A DNA stretch of 64,000 bases from Massilia sp. Root418 (GTDB taxonomy: Bacteria > Pseudomonadota > Gammaproteobacteria > Burkholderiales > Burkholderiaceae_D), in assembly GCF_001425265.1 (NCBI RefSeq), contig NZ_LMEC01000026.1, forward strand, positions 247,392 to 311,391, written 5' to 3'. The first letter of the stretch is position 1. Each line of letters opens with the position of its first letter. Below, one piece after another: positions 57,459 to 64,000 of the stretch. The notes beneath the pieces were generated by a model that made no database searches, was not told where the DNA came from, and saw only the letters and a program-made list of their open reading frames with translations. Position numbers and translations under genes: made by a program.

Positions 57459-58064
57459 CTATTTCGCCGGCGCGCGCGGGTCCCACAGCAGGCGCCTGGC
57501 GCCCTTCTCGTAGGCGCGTCCCTTGGGATAGCTGACCAGTTCCAGCTGCATGCCCCACGGTGCCAGGAAGTAGACCCAGGTCAGGCCGGCGGCCGGGCCT
57601 TCCTTGAAGGTGCTGGGGTCACCCAGCACCTTCACGCCGCTCGCCTTCAGGAAGGCCACTGCTTTGTCCATGTCGTCCACGTAGAAGGCAAGGTGGTGGC
57701 CGCCCACGTCGCTGTTTTGCGGCGGGCGCGGCGCCTGTTTGGGCGCGCCGTACTCGAAGATCTCCAGGTTGGTGCCGTAGCCGCAGCGGACCATGCGGAA
57801 GCGCTTGATCTCGGCGCGCGGGTCCACGTTCAGGTGCACCTGCATCCAGTCGTCGTCGAACTTGAATGCGCCCAGGTCGAACGAGGCGTCGCAGCCTATC
57901 ACCTTGACGAAGAAGTCCACTGCGTCGGCCATGTTCGGCACCGTGATGCCAAGGTGGTCCGAACCGCGCATGCCCGGCAGGGTGCCTGCCTGCGCGCCGG
58001 GCGCCAACGTCAGCGGCAAAGCCAGCGCCAGCAGCGCCGAGCGCAGTAGTTTGTTGTATTTCAT
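57459..58064 (-). CDS. Exported VOC (glyoxalase-like) protein
   Basis: The 201-residue protein has a signal peptide (LLRSALLALALPLTLAPGAQ, cleaved at AGA). Two vicinal-oxygen-chelate halves follow: SDHLGITVPNMADAVDFFVK and GGHHLAFYVDDMDKAVAFLK, with the closing QLELVSYPKGR. Metal ligands would be the two His and a C-terminal Glu. VOC enzymes are mostly cytoplasmic, so a secreted one is uncommon. A strong AAGGAG site fixes the ATG at 58064. It follows the sigma-54 promoter at 58130-58144. Confidence 0.86.
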   Translation of the reverse strand: MKYNKLLRSALLALALPLTLAPGAQAGTLPGMRGSDHLGITVPNMADAVDFFVKVIGCDASFDLGAFKFDDDWMQVHLNVDPRAEIKRFRMVRCGYGTNLEIFEYGAPKQAPRPPQNSDVGGHHLAFYVDDMDKAVAFLKASGVKVLGDPSTFKEGPAAGLTWVYFLAPWGMQLELVSYPKGRAYEKGARRLLWDPRAPAK

Positions 58065-58129
58065 GCCAATCTCCTTGGATTTTTTATGTGGTCGGCGCCG
58101 CGCCGGATGGCGGGGCGCAAGCTGCCTTT

Positions 58130-58144
58130 GCAAAAATCGCACCA
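58130..58144 (-). promoter_or_regulatory. Sigma-54 promoter of the VOC/HupE operon
   Basis: The minus strand reads TGGTGCGATTTTTGC. GG and GC are 10 bp apart, and the -12 element TTGCA is perfect. It lies 66 bp in front of the VOC start, with the palindrome at 58217-58234 about 75 bp further upstream. Confidence 0.8.
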
Positions 58145-58189
58145 GCATGCGCAGGCCGTGCTGCGCGTCTGGCGCGCCGCCTGTGGCAC

Positions 58190-58234
58190 GCGACAGCTGC
58201 TCCAAAGAGACGAAAAGTGAGACAGTTGTCTCAC
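58190..58234. promoter_or_regulatory. Shared upstream activator sites between divergent sigma-54 promoters
   Basis: The palindrome GTGAGACA-GT-TGTCTCAC (58217-58234) has 8-bp perfect arms. A second site, GCGACAGCTGCTC, starts at 58190. They lie between the leftward VOC promoter and the rightward activator-gene promoter and share the GAGACA/CGACAG core with the site at 56167. They are the probable binding sites of the AcoR-like protein. Confidence 0.77.
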
Positions 58235-58275
58235 CGCCGGCGGCCCGCGCCCCTGCGCAAGGCGCGCTTGCAGGG

Positions 58276-58290
58276 TGGCACTGCGCTTGC
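58276..58290 (+). promoter_or_regulatory. Sigma-54 promoter of the activator gene
   Basis: The plus strand reads TGGCACTGCGCTTGC, followed by T. Both the -24 (TGGCAC) and the -12 (TTGCT) elements match the consensus exactly, with 10 bp between GG and GC. It lies 58 bp in front of the AcoR-like ATG, so the activator probably stimulates its own gene through the shared site at 58217. Confidence 0.85.
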
Positions 58291-58347
58291 TAGCATGGTC
58301 TATATCAAATCAATATCCTGGTCCAAACCGGGGAACGGAGACCTGCC

Positions 58348-60321
58348 ATGAGTACCTTTGCCACCGTCGATGAAGACCTGGCATTACTGCGTTCGCGCGG
58401 CATTGCCCGCGCCGACGCCGACCCGCTGATCGTGCGCTCCTGGCGCCGCTCGCTGGGCCAGTACAAGCTTGACCCGGGGCGCCGCCAGGCGCCGCGCGTG
58501 CTGGCCGGGGGCCAGCTGCGCGACCACCAGGACCCGATGGAACCGATGATGCAGATCGCGCGCGGCGGGGTGGAATACCTGTTCAACCAGGTGCGCAGCG
58601 CCGGCTATGTGGTGCTGCTGACCGACTGCCAGGGCGTGACGGTGGACTTCAAGGCCGACGCGCTGCAAAAGCGCGAGCTGCGGCGCGCGGGCCTGTACCT
58701 CGGCGCCTGCTGGTCCGAAGAGGAGGAAGGCACGTGCGCCGTGGGCGCCTGCATCGCCGACCAAAGCGCATTGACCGTGCACCAGGCCGAGCACTTCCGC
58801 TCGACCAACACCACCCTAACCTGCAGCGCTTCGCCCATTCTCGATACCGACGGCAGCCTGCTGGCGGTGCTGGACGCGTCAGCGCTGTCCTCGCCGGACG
58901 ACAAGCGCAGCCAGGCGCTGATGCTGCAACTGGTGTCGGTATCGGCCAAGATGATAGAGAACGCGCACTTCCTCAAAAAGTTCGAGGACCACTGGATCAT
59001 CCGCCTGAGCCGGCGCCGCGAATTTGCCGAGGTGGTGACGGACGGCCTGATCGCGCTCGACCACCTGGGCCGCATCATCGCCGTCAACCGCAATGTGCAA
59101 CAGGCCTTGCAGGGTGCGGAACAGGCTTTGCTGGGCCGCAGCGTGGACCAGGTGTTCGATGCGCGCCTGGAAACGCTGCTGGCATCCTCCGGCGCGCAGC
59201 ACCGCGAAACCCTGGCCTTGCGCGCCCTGCACAGCGGGCGCCAGTACTATGCGCTGATGCGCGCGCCCAGCGGCCGCACGCTGTGCGTACAGCCTTCGCG
59301 CAGCGCACGCTCCAGCCATCCTTCGGTGTCCACGTTACTCACGCTGGAAGAGCTGGCGGGCGAGGACGCGCAGATGAAGCGCAACGTGGCCATCATCCGG
59401 CGCGTGATCGACAAGGGCATCGCCATCATGCTGCAGGGAGAGACCGGCACCGGCAAGGAGGTGTTCGCCAACGCCATCCACCATGCCAGCGAGCGCGCCG
59501 AACAGCCATTCGTGGCGCTGAACTGCGCGGCGATACCGGAGTCGCTGATCGAGAGCGAATTGTTCGGCTATGCCGAAGGCGCCTTCACCGGTGCGCGTGC
59601 CAAGGGCATGCGCGGCAAGCTGCTGCAGGCGCACCGGGGCACGCTGTTCCTGGACGAGATCGGGGACATGCCCTTGCAAATGCAGACCCGCCTGCTACGC
59701 GTGCTGGCGGAAAAAGAGATCGTGCCGCTGGGCGCGGAAAAAGCGGTGCCAGTGGACGTGCAGATCATCTGCGCCACCCACCGCAACCTGCTGGACCAGG
59801 TGATGGCGGGCCAGTTCAGGGAGGACCTGTACTACCGCCTGAACGGCATGAAGATCCACCTGGCTGCGCTGCGCGAGCGCGCCGACATCTCGACCTTGAT
59901 GCACAGCGTGCTGGCCCGGGTTGCGGCGGAGACCGGCCGGGGCCAGGTGACGATGTCGGCGGAAGCACTGCGGGCCCTGCTGGCCTACCGGTGGCCGGGC
60001 AATCTGCGGCAGCTCATCAACGCCCTGCGCGCGGCCGTGGCGCTGTGCGAGCACGATCATATCGAGCTGCTTGACTTGCCTGCGGACCTGCGCGACGCCG
60101 CGCAAGGCCCCTCGGGCCACGCGCTGCCGGCGCCGGCACAGGCGCAGGATGCGGAATGCAGCGCCCCGGGCGACGAGCGCAGCGTGCTGCTGCGCGAGCT
60201 GCGCAAGCAGCGCTGGAACGTCACGCGCGCGGCCCAGCAGCTGGGCATCTCGCGCGCCACCATCTACCGCAAGATGACGCGCTGGGGCATCGTGGCGCCC
60301 AACGCGGCAGGCGGCGACTAG
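58348..60321 (+). CDS. AcoR-like sigma-54-dependent activator
   Basis: The 657-residue enhancer-binding protein has an N-terminal GAF-like sensor (about 70-210) and a PAS-like region (about 215-310). The AAA+ core has Walker A GETGTGKEVFANAIH (about 364), the sigma-54 contact loop EGAFTGAR (about 411), Walker B GTLFLDEIGDMPLQMQTRLL and the sensor-2 region LLAYRWPGNLRQLINALRA. A C-terminal Fis-type helix-turn-helix is at about 620-650 (VTRAAQQLGISRATIYRKM). It resembles AcoR, the activator of acetoin catabolism. The likely targets are the three -24/-12 promoters nearby. Confidence 0.93.
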   Translation: MSTFATVDEDLALLRSRGIARADADPLIVRSWRRSLGQYKLDPGRRQAPRVLAGGQLRDHQDPMEPMMQIARGGVEYLFNQVRSAGYVVLLTDCQGVTVDFKADALQKRELRRAGLYLGACWSEEEEGTCAVGACIADQSALTVHQAEHFRSTNTTLTCSASPILDTDGSLLAVLDASALSSPDDKRSQALMLQLVSVSAKMIENAHFLKKFEDHWIIRLSRRREFAEVVTDGLIALDHLGRIIAVNRNVQQALQGAEQALLGRSVDQVFDARLETLLASSGAQHRETLALRALHSGRQYYALMRAPSGRTLCVQPSRSARSSHPSVSTLLTLEELAGEDAQMKRNVAIIRRVIDKGIAIMLQGETGTGKEVFANAIHHASERAEQPFVALNCAAIPESLIESELFGYAEGAFTGARAKGMRGKLLQAHRGTLFLDEIGDMPLQMQTRLLRVLAEKEIVPLGAEKAVPVDVQIICATHRNLLDQVMAGQFREDLYYRLNGMKIHLAALRERADISTLMHSVLARVAAETGRGQVTMSAEALRALLAYRWPGNLRQLINALRAAVALCEHDHIELLDLPADLRDAAQGPSGHALPAPAQAQDAECSAPGDERSVLLRELRKQRWNVTRAAQQLGISRATIYRKMTRWGIVAPNAAGGD

Positions 60322-60328
60322 CCTTCGC

Positions 60329-61552
60329 TCAGCCGTTCGCCTGCAACAGCCGCCCCATCCGGTGCACGGCCTCCTCGATGCGGCCATAGGCGGTGGCATA
60401 CGAGAAGCGCACATGGCGGTGCGGCGCCGCCACGCCGAAATCATCCCCCGGCACGAAGGCCACGCCGGCTTCCCGCAGTACCGCCATGACGAAGGCCGAA
60501 CTGTCGCCGCTGGCCGGATGGGCCACGCCGCGGCAATCGGCGTACACATAGAACGCACCGTCCGGCATCACCGGGACGCCGAAGCCCAGCTGGCGCAGGG
60601 CCGGCACAAAGAAGTCGCGGCGGCGCTTGAATTCCAGGCGGCGCTGCTCGTACACGGCGATGGAGTCCGGGTGGAAACAGGCCAGCGCGGCGTGCTGCGC
60701 CACCGTGGAGGGACAGATGAACAGGTTCTGCGCCAGCTTTTCGATCACGCTCACCAGCTGCTCGGGCACAACCAGCCAGCCGAGGCGCCAGCCTGTCATG
60801 TTGAAGTACTTCGAGAAGCTGTTGACGGTAATGACCTGGTCGTCCAGGCCCAGCGCACTGTGCGGCGCATGGTCATAGGACAGGCCCTGGTAGATCTCAT
60901 CGACGATGGCGAAGCGTTCGCGCGCGCGCACCTCGACCAGCAAGTCCCGCATCTGCCCGACGGTCAGCGAGGTGCCGGTCGGGTTGGATGGCGAAGCCAC
61001 GATCACGCCGCGGGTCCGTTCGCTCCAGCGCTGCGCCGCCAGTTCCGCCGTCAGCTGGTAGCGCTGTCCGGCGCCGCACGGCACCAGGACCGCCTTGCCG
61101 CCGAAGGCGGAGACGAAATGGCGGTTGCAGGGGTAGCTGGGGTCGGGCATGAGCACTTCGTCGCCCTCGCACACCAGCGCGGCGCATGCCAGCAGCAGCC
61201 CGGCCGACGCGCCGGCCGTGACGATAACGCGGCGCGGGTCGATCTCCAGGCCGAAGGCACTGCGGTAGTGGCCGGCGATGGCTTCGCGCAGCGCGGGCAG
61301 GCCGAGGGCGTCCGTGTACTGCGTGGCGCCGCCGCGGATTGCGCGCACGGCCGCCTCCGTGACCAGTTCGGGCGCCGTGAAGTCCGGCTCGCCGACGCTC
61401 ATGCTGATGACGTCGACGCCGGCTTTGGCCGCCGCGCTGGCCGCTTTCATGATTTCCATGACGCGGAACGGTTCTATCGCCTGCACGCGGGCGGCGGCGC
61501 GCAGGGCGCGGGGGATGTCGGGCTGGCGGGGGTCTTGCTGGGTGTGTGTCAT
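60329..61552 (-). CDS. Class I/II PLP-dependent aminotransferase
   Basis: The 407-residue protein is of the aspartate-aminotransferase-like fold: VISMSVGEPDFTAPELVTEA, IVTAGASAGLLLACAALVCE, VIVASPSNPTGTSLTVGQMR, FAIVDEIYQGLSYDHA and the PLP-lysine segment VNSFSKYFNMTGWRLGWLVV. The C-terminal GAFYVYADCRG is typical. The substrate is not clear. It is convergent with the activator gene, with 7 bp between the stops, and is not an obvious part of the regulon. Confidence 0.88.
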   Translation of the reverse strand: MTHTQQDPRQPDIPRALRAAARVQAIEPFRVMEIMKAASAAAKAGVDVISMSVGEPDFTAPELVTEAAVRAIRGGATQYTDALGLPALREAIAGHYRSAFGLEIDPRRVIVTAGASAGLLLACAALVCEGDEVLMPDPSYPCNRHFVSAFGGKAVLVPCGAGQRYQLTAELAAQRWSERTRGVIVASPSNPTGTSLTVGQMRDLLVEVRARERFAIVDEIYQGLSYDHAPHSALGLDDQVITVNSFSKYFNMTGWRLGWLVVPEQLVSVIEKLAQNLFICPSTVAQHAALACFHPDSIAVYEQRRLEFKRRRDFFVPALRQLGFGVPVMPDGAFYVYADCRGVAHPASGDSSAFVMAVLREAGVAFVPGDDFGVAAPHRHVRFSYATAYGRIEEAVHRMGRLLQANG

Positions 61553-61618
61553 CTTGCACTTTCAAAGGCGGTGCTTCGGATTATAGCGAAGCCCCCCGCG
61601 AAGCACCCCGCTTCACTG

Positions 61619-62755
61619 TCACAGCGCCACCTTCCAGGCGTCGTAGCCGTACACCCAGTCCGCATTGCCACCTTCGCGCAGCCAGTTGTTGCCGCGCGAG
61701 CCGAGCTGGATTTTGGACGCGCGTTCGATACGCAATTCTTCAAAGCGGCGCAAGGCGGCGGGGATGCCGCCGGCGTCTCCCACATTGCGCAAGACACAGG
61801 CCAGCACGACGCCGTCTTCAATGGCCATGCCGGCGCCCTGCGCCATGAAGGGCATCATCGGGTGCGCGGCGTCGCCCAGCACCACCATGTGGCCCTTGGA
61901 CCATGCGGGCAGCGGGTCGCGTTCGTACAGTGCGGTCTTGAGCACTTCGTCGCACGCATCGAGCAAAGCGCGCGCGTGCGGGTGGAAGCCGGCGTAGCTG
62001 TCGCGCAGTTCCTGCACGCTGCCTTGCGTGGTCCAGGATTCGAGGTGCCAGCTGTCCTGCGCGGTGGTGGCGAAGATAAAGATGTCCTTGCCGGCGTTGA
62101 GCGGGAACGTGACGATCTGGCTTTCCGGCGTGGGTCCCCACCATTTGGTGAACGCCTGCAGATTGGGAATGCCGGCCAGGCGCTCGGCCGGGACCACGGC
62201 GCGGTAGGCCACCACACCGGTGAAGCGCGGCTGCTCCTGGCCGAACATGACGCTGCGCACGGCGGAATGGATGCCGTCGGCGCCGACCAGCAGGTCCAGC
62301 GCGTGGCGGCTGCCGTCGCCGAAGGAGACGGCGGCGCCCTGCTCCAGCGCGCTGATCTCGCTGACGTGTTTGCCGAACAGGACCTGCTCGGCCGGGAAAG
62401 CCGCAGCCAGCGCTGCCAGCAGGTCGGCGCGGTGGATGGTCAGTTGCGGCGCGCCGTATTGTCGTTCCGCCGTGTCGCCCATTGCCAGGCGCGAGGTTTC
62501 CTCGCCGCTGTCCCAGGTGCGGCTGATGCGGTGCGTGGGGCGGGCTGCGGTGCGGCGCACGTTTTCGGGGATGCCCAGGCCGAGGCCGTCCAGCGCGCGC
62601 ACCGCGTTGGGCGTGAGGTTGATGTCGGCGCCGACTCGCAGGAATTGCTTGGTTTGCTCGAAGACCACGACGTCGTGGCCCATTTCACGCAGTGCGATGG
62701 CTGCGGCCAGGCCGCCTATGCCGGCGCCGGCGATGCCGATGGTGAGTTTGCTCAT
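61619..62755 (-). CDS. FAD-dependent aromatic hydroxylase (NicC/salicylate hydroxylase-like)
   Basis: The 378-residue class A flavoprotein monooxygenase has the FAD fold TIGIAGAGIGGLAAAIALRE, the ribose block DLLVGADGIHSAVRSVMFG and the second FAD motif VVLGDAAHPMMPFMAQGAGM. The C-terminal WVYGYDAW resembles 6-hydroxynicotinate 3-monooxygenase (NicC) of Pseudomonas, but salicylate-type hydroxylases share the fold. A divergent IclR regulator with a palindromic operator stands in front. No other ring-cleavage genes are visible. Confidence 0.86.
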   Translation of the reverse strand: MSKLTIGIAGAGIGGLAAAIALREMGHDVVVFEQTKQFLRVGADINLTPNAVRALDGLGLGIPENVRRTAARPTHRISRTWDSGEETSRLAMGDTAERQYGAPQLTIHRADLLAALAAAFPAEQVLFGKHVSEISALEQGAAVSFGDGSRHALDLLVGADGIHSAVRSVMFGQEQPRFTGVVAYRAVVPAERLAGIPNLQAFTKWWGPTPESQIVTFPLNAGKDIFIFATTAQDSWHLESWTTQGSVQELRDSYAGFHPHARALLDACDEVLKTALYERDPLPAWSKGHMVVLGDAAHPMMPFMAQGAGMAIEDGVVLACVLRNVGDAGGIPAALRRFEELRIERASKIQLGSRGNNWLREGGNADWVYGYDAWKVAL

Positions 62756-62831
62756 GTGTTGTCTCCGCTTGGGGTTGGAAGGTGATTGACTATAGCAATG
62801 GTCTTTTTTGCTGTGCTTTTTTTGTTCAATA

Positions 62832-62847
62832 TGTTCAAATATGAACA
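62832..62847. promoter_or_regulatory. IclR operator candidate
   Basis: The inverted repeat TGTTCA-AATA-TGAACA lies between the divergent hydroxylase and IclR genes, 13 bp before the IclR ATG. An extra TGTTCA half-site is at 62823. The AT-rich context and position fit an IclR site that controls both genes. Confidence 0.68.
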
Positions 62848-62860
62848 GATTGGAGGATAT

Positions 62861-63622
62861 ATGGCGGATGATGAGTTGAAAGGCGGGGCGGTCGCGCGGG
62901 CGTTCAGCTTGCTGGCCTATGTGGCGGGCGGTGGTGCGACCGGGAATTTGAGCGCGCTGGCGCGGGACGTGGGGATGAACCGGATCACGGCGGCACGCTT
63001 GCTGGCGACGCTGGAGGACGAGGGAATGCTGGAGGCGCTGCCGCACGGCGGGCATCGGATCGGCGTGCGCTTTTTGGGGCTGGCGGCGGATGCGCTGGGA
63101 CAGGATGATTTGATCGGGCATGGGCGCAGGCTGGTGTCCTTGCTGAGCAAGCAGGTGTGCTGGTCGGGGTATATGGTGGAGCTGGATGGGCCGTTCGCGG
63201 TGTATCTGGTGAAGGAGGTGCCGCAGACGCCGCTGGTGAGCAATATCCGGCCGGGGAGCAGGATTCCGGCCTATTTGATTGCGCCGGGACGGGTGCTGAT
63301 GGCGCGGCTGCCGAGGGCATCCTGGCGCGCGCTTTACGATGCGGCGCAGGGGGATCCGCGCGGTGCGCGCGTGACGTTTGAGGAGGCGGAGGGGATGCTG
63401 CTGGAGGCGGCTTCGCGGGAGTGTTGCTGGAGTTTGGGGGCGTTTGAGACGGGGATTGATGCTTGTGCGGCGCCGGTGTTTGATGCGTCCGGGGAGGCGG
63501 TGGCGGCGATTAGTGTGGCGGGGGCGGGTTTTCGCCTGCGGGAGCGTCCGGCGGACCGGGGAATTATTGAAGATGCTGTTTCGGGGGCTGCCAAGCGGCT
63601 GTCGGCGTTGCTGGGGGCATAG
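62861..63622 (+). CDS. IclR family regulator
   Basis: The 253-residue protein has an N-terminal winged helix (VARAFSLLAYVAGGGATGNL, LARDVGMNRITAARLLATLE) and a GAF-like effector domain (SGYMVELDGPFAVYLVKEVP, NIRPGSRIPAYLIAPGRVLM, ETGIDACAAPVFDASGEAVA). The ATG at 62861 with GGAGG is chosen; an upstream ATG at 62831 would lie inside the operator. It likely controls the divergent hydroxylase gene. Confidence 0.9.
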   Translation: MADDELKGGAVARAFSLLAYVAGGGATGNLSALARDVGMNRITAARLLATLEDEGMLEALPHGGHRIGVRFLGLAADALGQDDLIGHGRRLVSLLSKQVCWSGYMVELDGPFAVYLVKEVPQTPLVSNIRPGSRIPAYLIAPGRVLMARLPRASWRALYDAAQGDPRGARVTFEEAEGMLLEAASRECCWSLGAFETGIDACAAPVFDASGEAVAAISVAGAGFRLRERPADRGIIEDAVSGAAKRLSALLGA

Positions 63623-63644
63623 CTGGCTTTTACGGCGCACTGCA

Positions 63645-64000
63645 GAATGGGCGATTCGGAGAGCCTCCGCGCCCCTTAGGGCGCTCCGTCTTCGAATCCC
63701 ACCCTTTCCGTCCGAAAAAGTAAAAAAGGGCTCCCGCAGGGGAGCCCTTTCTGAATGGGCGATTCGGAGAGCCTCCGCGCCCCTTAGGGCGCTACGTCTT
63801 CGAATCCCACCCTTTCCGTCCGAAAAAGTAAAAAAGGGCTCCCGCAGGGGAGCCCTTTCTGAATGGGCGATTCGGAGAGCCTCCGCGCCCCTTAGGGCGC
63901 TTCGTCTTCGAATCCCACCCTTTCCGTCCGAAAAAGTAAAAAAGGGCTCCCGCAGGGGAGCCCTTTCTGAATGGGCGATTCGGAGAGCCTCCGCGCCCCT
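63645..64000. repeat. 108-bp tandem repeat array with tRNA-Ser-like 3' end and terminator in each unit
   Basis: Units start at 63645, 63753, 63861 and 63969 (the last cut by the window end). The three complete units are identical except for one base (C at 63686, A at 63794, T at 63902). Each unit contains the hairpins CGGAG-AGC-CTCCG and GCGCCC-CTTA-GGGCGC, which share one base and cannot both form in full. Then comes TTCGAATCCCACCCTTTCCG, which looks like the T-loop, acceptor and G73 end of a serine tRNA, with GTCC instead of GCCA. A terminator hairpin closes the unit. GGAGAG near the unit start can pair with CTTTCC like an acceptor stem, but the T-stem is not paired, so no unit is a working tRNA. 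Confidence 0.9.
63725..63750 (-). terminator. Terminator hairpin in repeat unit 1 (also at 63833-63858 and 63941-63966)
   Basis: The 11-bp stem AAAGGGCTCCC / GGGAGCCCTTT with loop GCAG is repeated once in each unit. On the minus strand it is followed by the T-rich tract TTTTTTACTTTTT, a strong tail. On the plus strand the tail is only TTTCT. Confidence 0.8.

Noticed and set aside
63645..64000. CRISPR array
   Set aside because: The whole 108-bp unit is conserved with one variable base; there are no unique spacers, and no cas genes are visible.
63645..64000. Functional serine tRNA genes in tandem
   Set aside because: The T-stem does not pair, the D-arm is missing, the anticodon-like hairpin has only a four-base loop and the end reads GTCC, not GCCA.

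Overview
The window looks like chromosomal DNA of a high-GC betaproteobacterium, most likely Oxalobacteraceae (Massilia/Duganella/Janthinobacterium type). This is inferred from codon bias, dense GC-rich coding, the alanine/lysine/proline-rich H1-like protein, and many GGDEF/EAL/HD-GYP and hybrid-kinase genes. No rRNA, intact tRNA, phage, plasmid origin, insertion sequence or CRISPR was recognised.

Layout. 1-554: 3' end of a chemoreceptor. 641-2962 (-): egtD-egtB for ergothioneine, divergent from 3113-7173 (+), a five-gene PhnD/PhnC/PhnE-like ABC importer of the 'putative selenate' type. 7347-8975: a small HTH-like protein and a HEPN-like protein of unknown role. 8981-10020: a TetR/NTF2-like operon with a clear palindromic operator. 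10093-12163: MoaB-like, GNAT acyltransferase and H1-like protein. 12202-20381 (-): a signalling block of a small protein, a degenerate diguanylate cyclase, Ppx/GppA, a periplasmic solute-binding protein, a two-receiver hybrid kinase and an HD-GYP response regulator. 20531-24300: a spermidine-synthase-like protein and a CHASE-PAS-GGDEF-EAL protein. 24301-27086: an Rpn-type nuclease, a thioesterase and several very small genes.

27221-34809: a cluster whose content matches the itaconate degradation locus of Pseudomonas (itaconyl-CoA hydratase, acyl-CoA dehydrogenase, CoA-transferase, MmgE/PrpD, citramalyl-CoA lyase, a TRAP binding protein and a LysR regulator), with two REP-like inverted repeat pairs. 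34871-37127: a GH30-like hydrolase and a SIMPL protein. 37216-41632 (-): a coupled TonB receptor / YfiR-like / hybrid kinase operon. 42120-45181: a two-domain permease and its ATPase, with no binding protein. 45216-46487: a Tat-exported class V aminotransferase.

46587-60321 is the most coherent regulated system. Ten same-strand genes run from a 2-oxo-acid/acetoin-type dehydrogenase (E1 alpha, E1 beta, a free lipoyl domain, a free E2 catalytic domain, a lipoate-ligase-like protein) into periplasmic oxidoreductases (gluconate-DH subunit 3, GMC, porin, PQQ dehydrogenase, cytochrome c) and end at a strong terminator. Upstream are an exported VOC protein and a HupE/UreJ-like membrane protein, then a divergent AcoR-like sigma-54 activator. 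Three -24/-12 promoters and two strong palindromes of the GAGACA/TGTCTC or GCGACAG/CTGTCGC type suggest that one activator controls the whole set. The likely logic is uptake through the porin, periplasmic oxidation of a diol, polyol or alcohol, then thiamine-dependent cleavage to acyl-CoA in the cytoplasm.

60329-63622: an aminotransferase, a NicC/salicylate-hydroxylase-like flavoprotein and a divergent IclR regulator with its operator. 63645-64000: an almost perfect 108-bp tandem array, carrying a tRNA-Ser-like 3' end and a terminator in every unit, runs off the end of the window.
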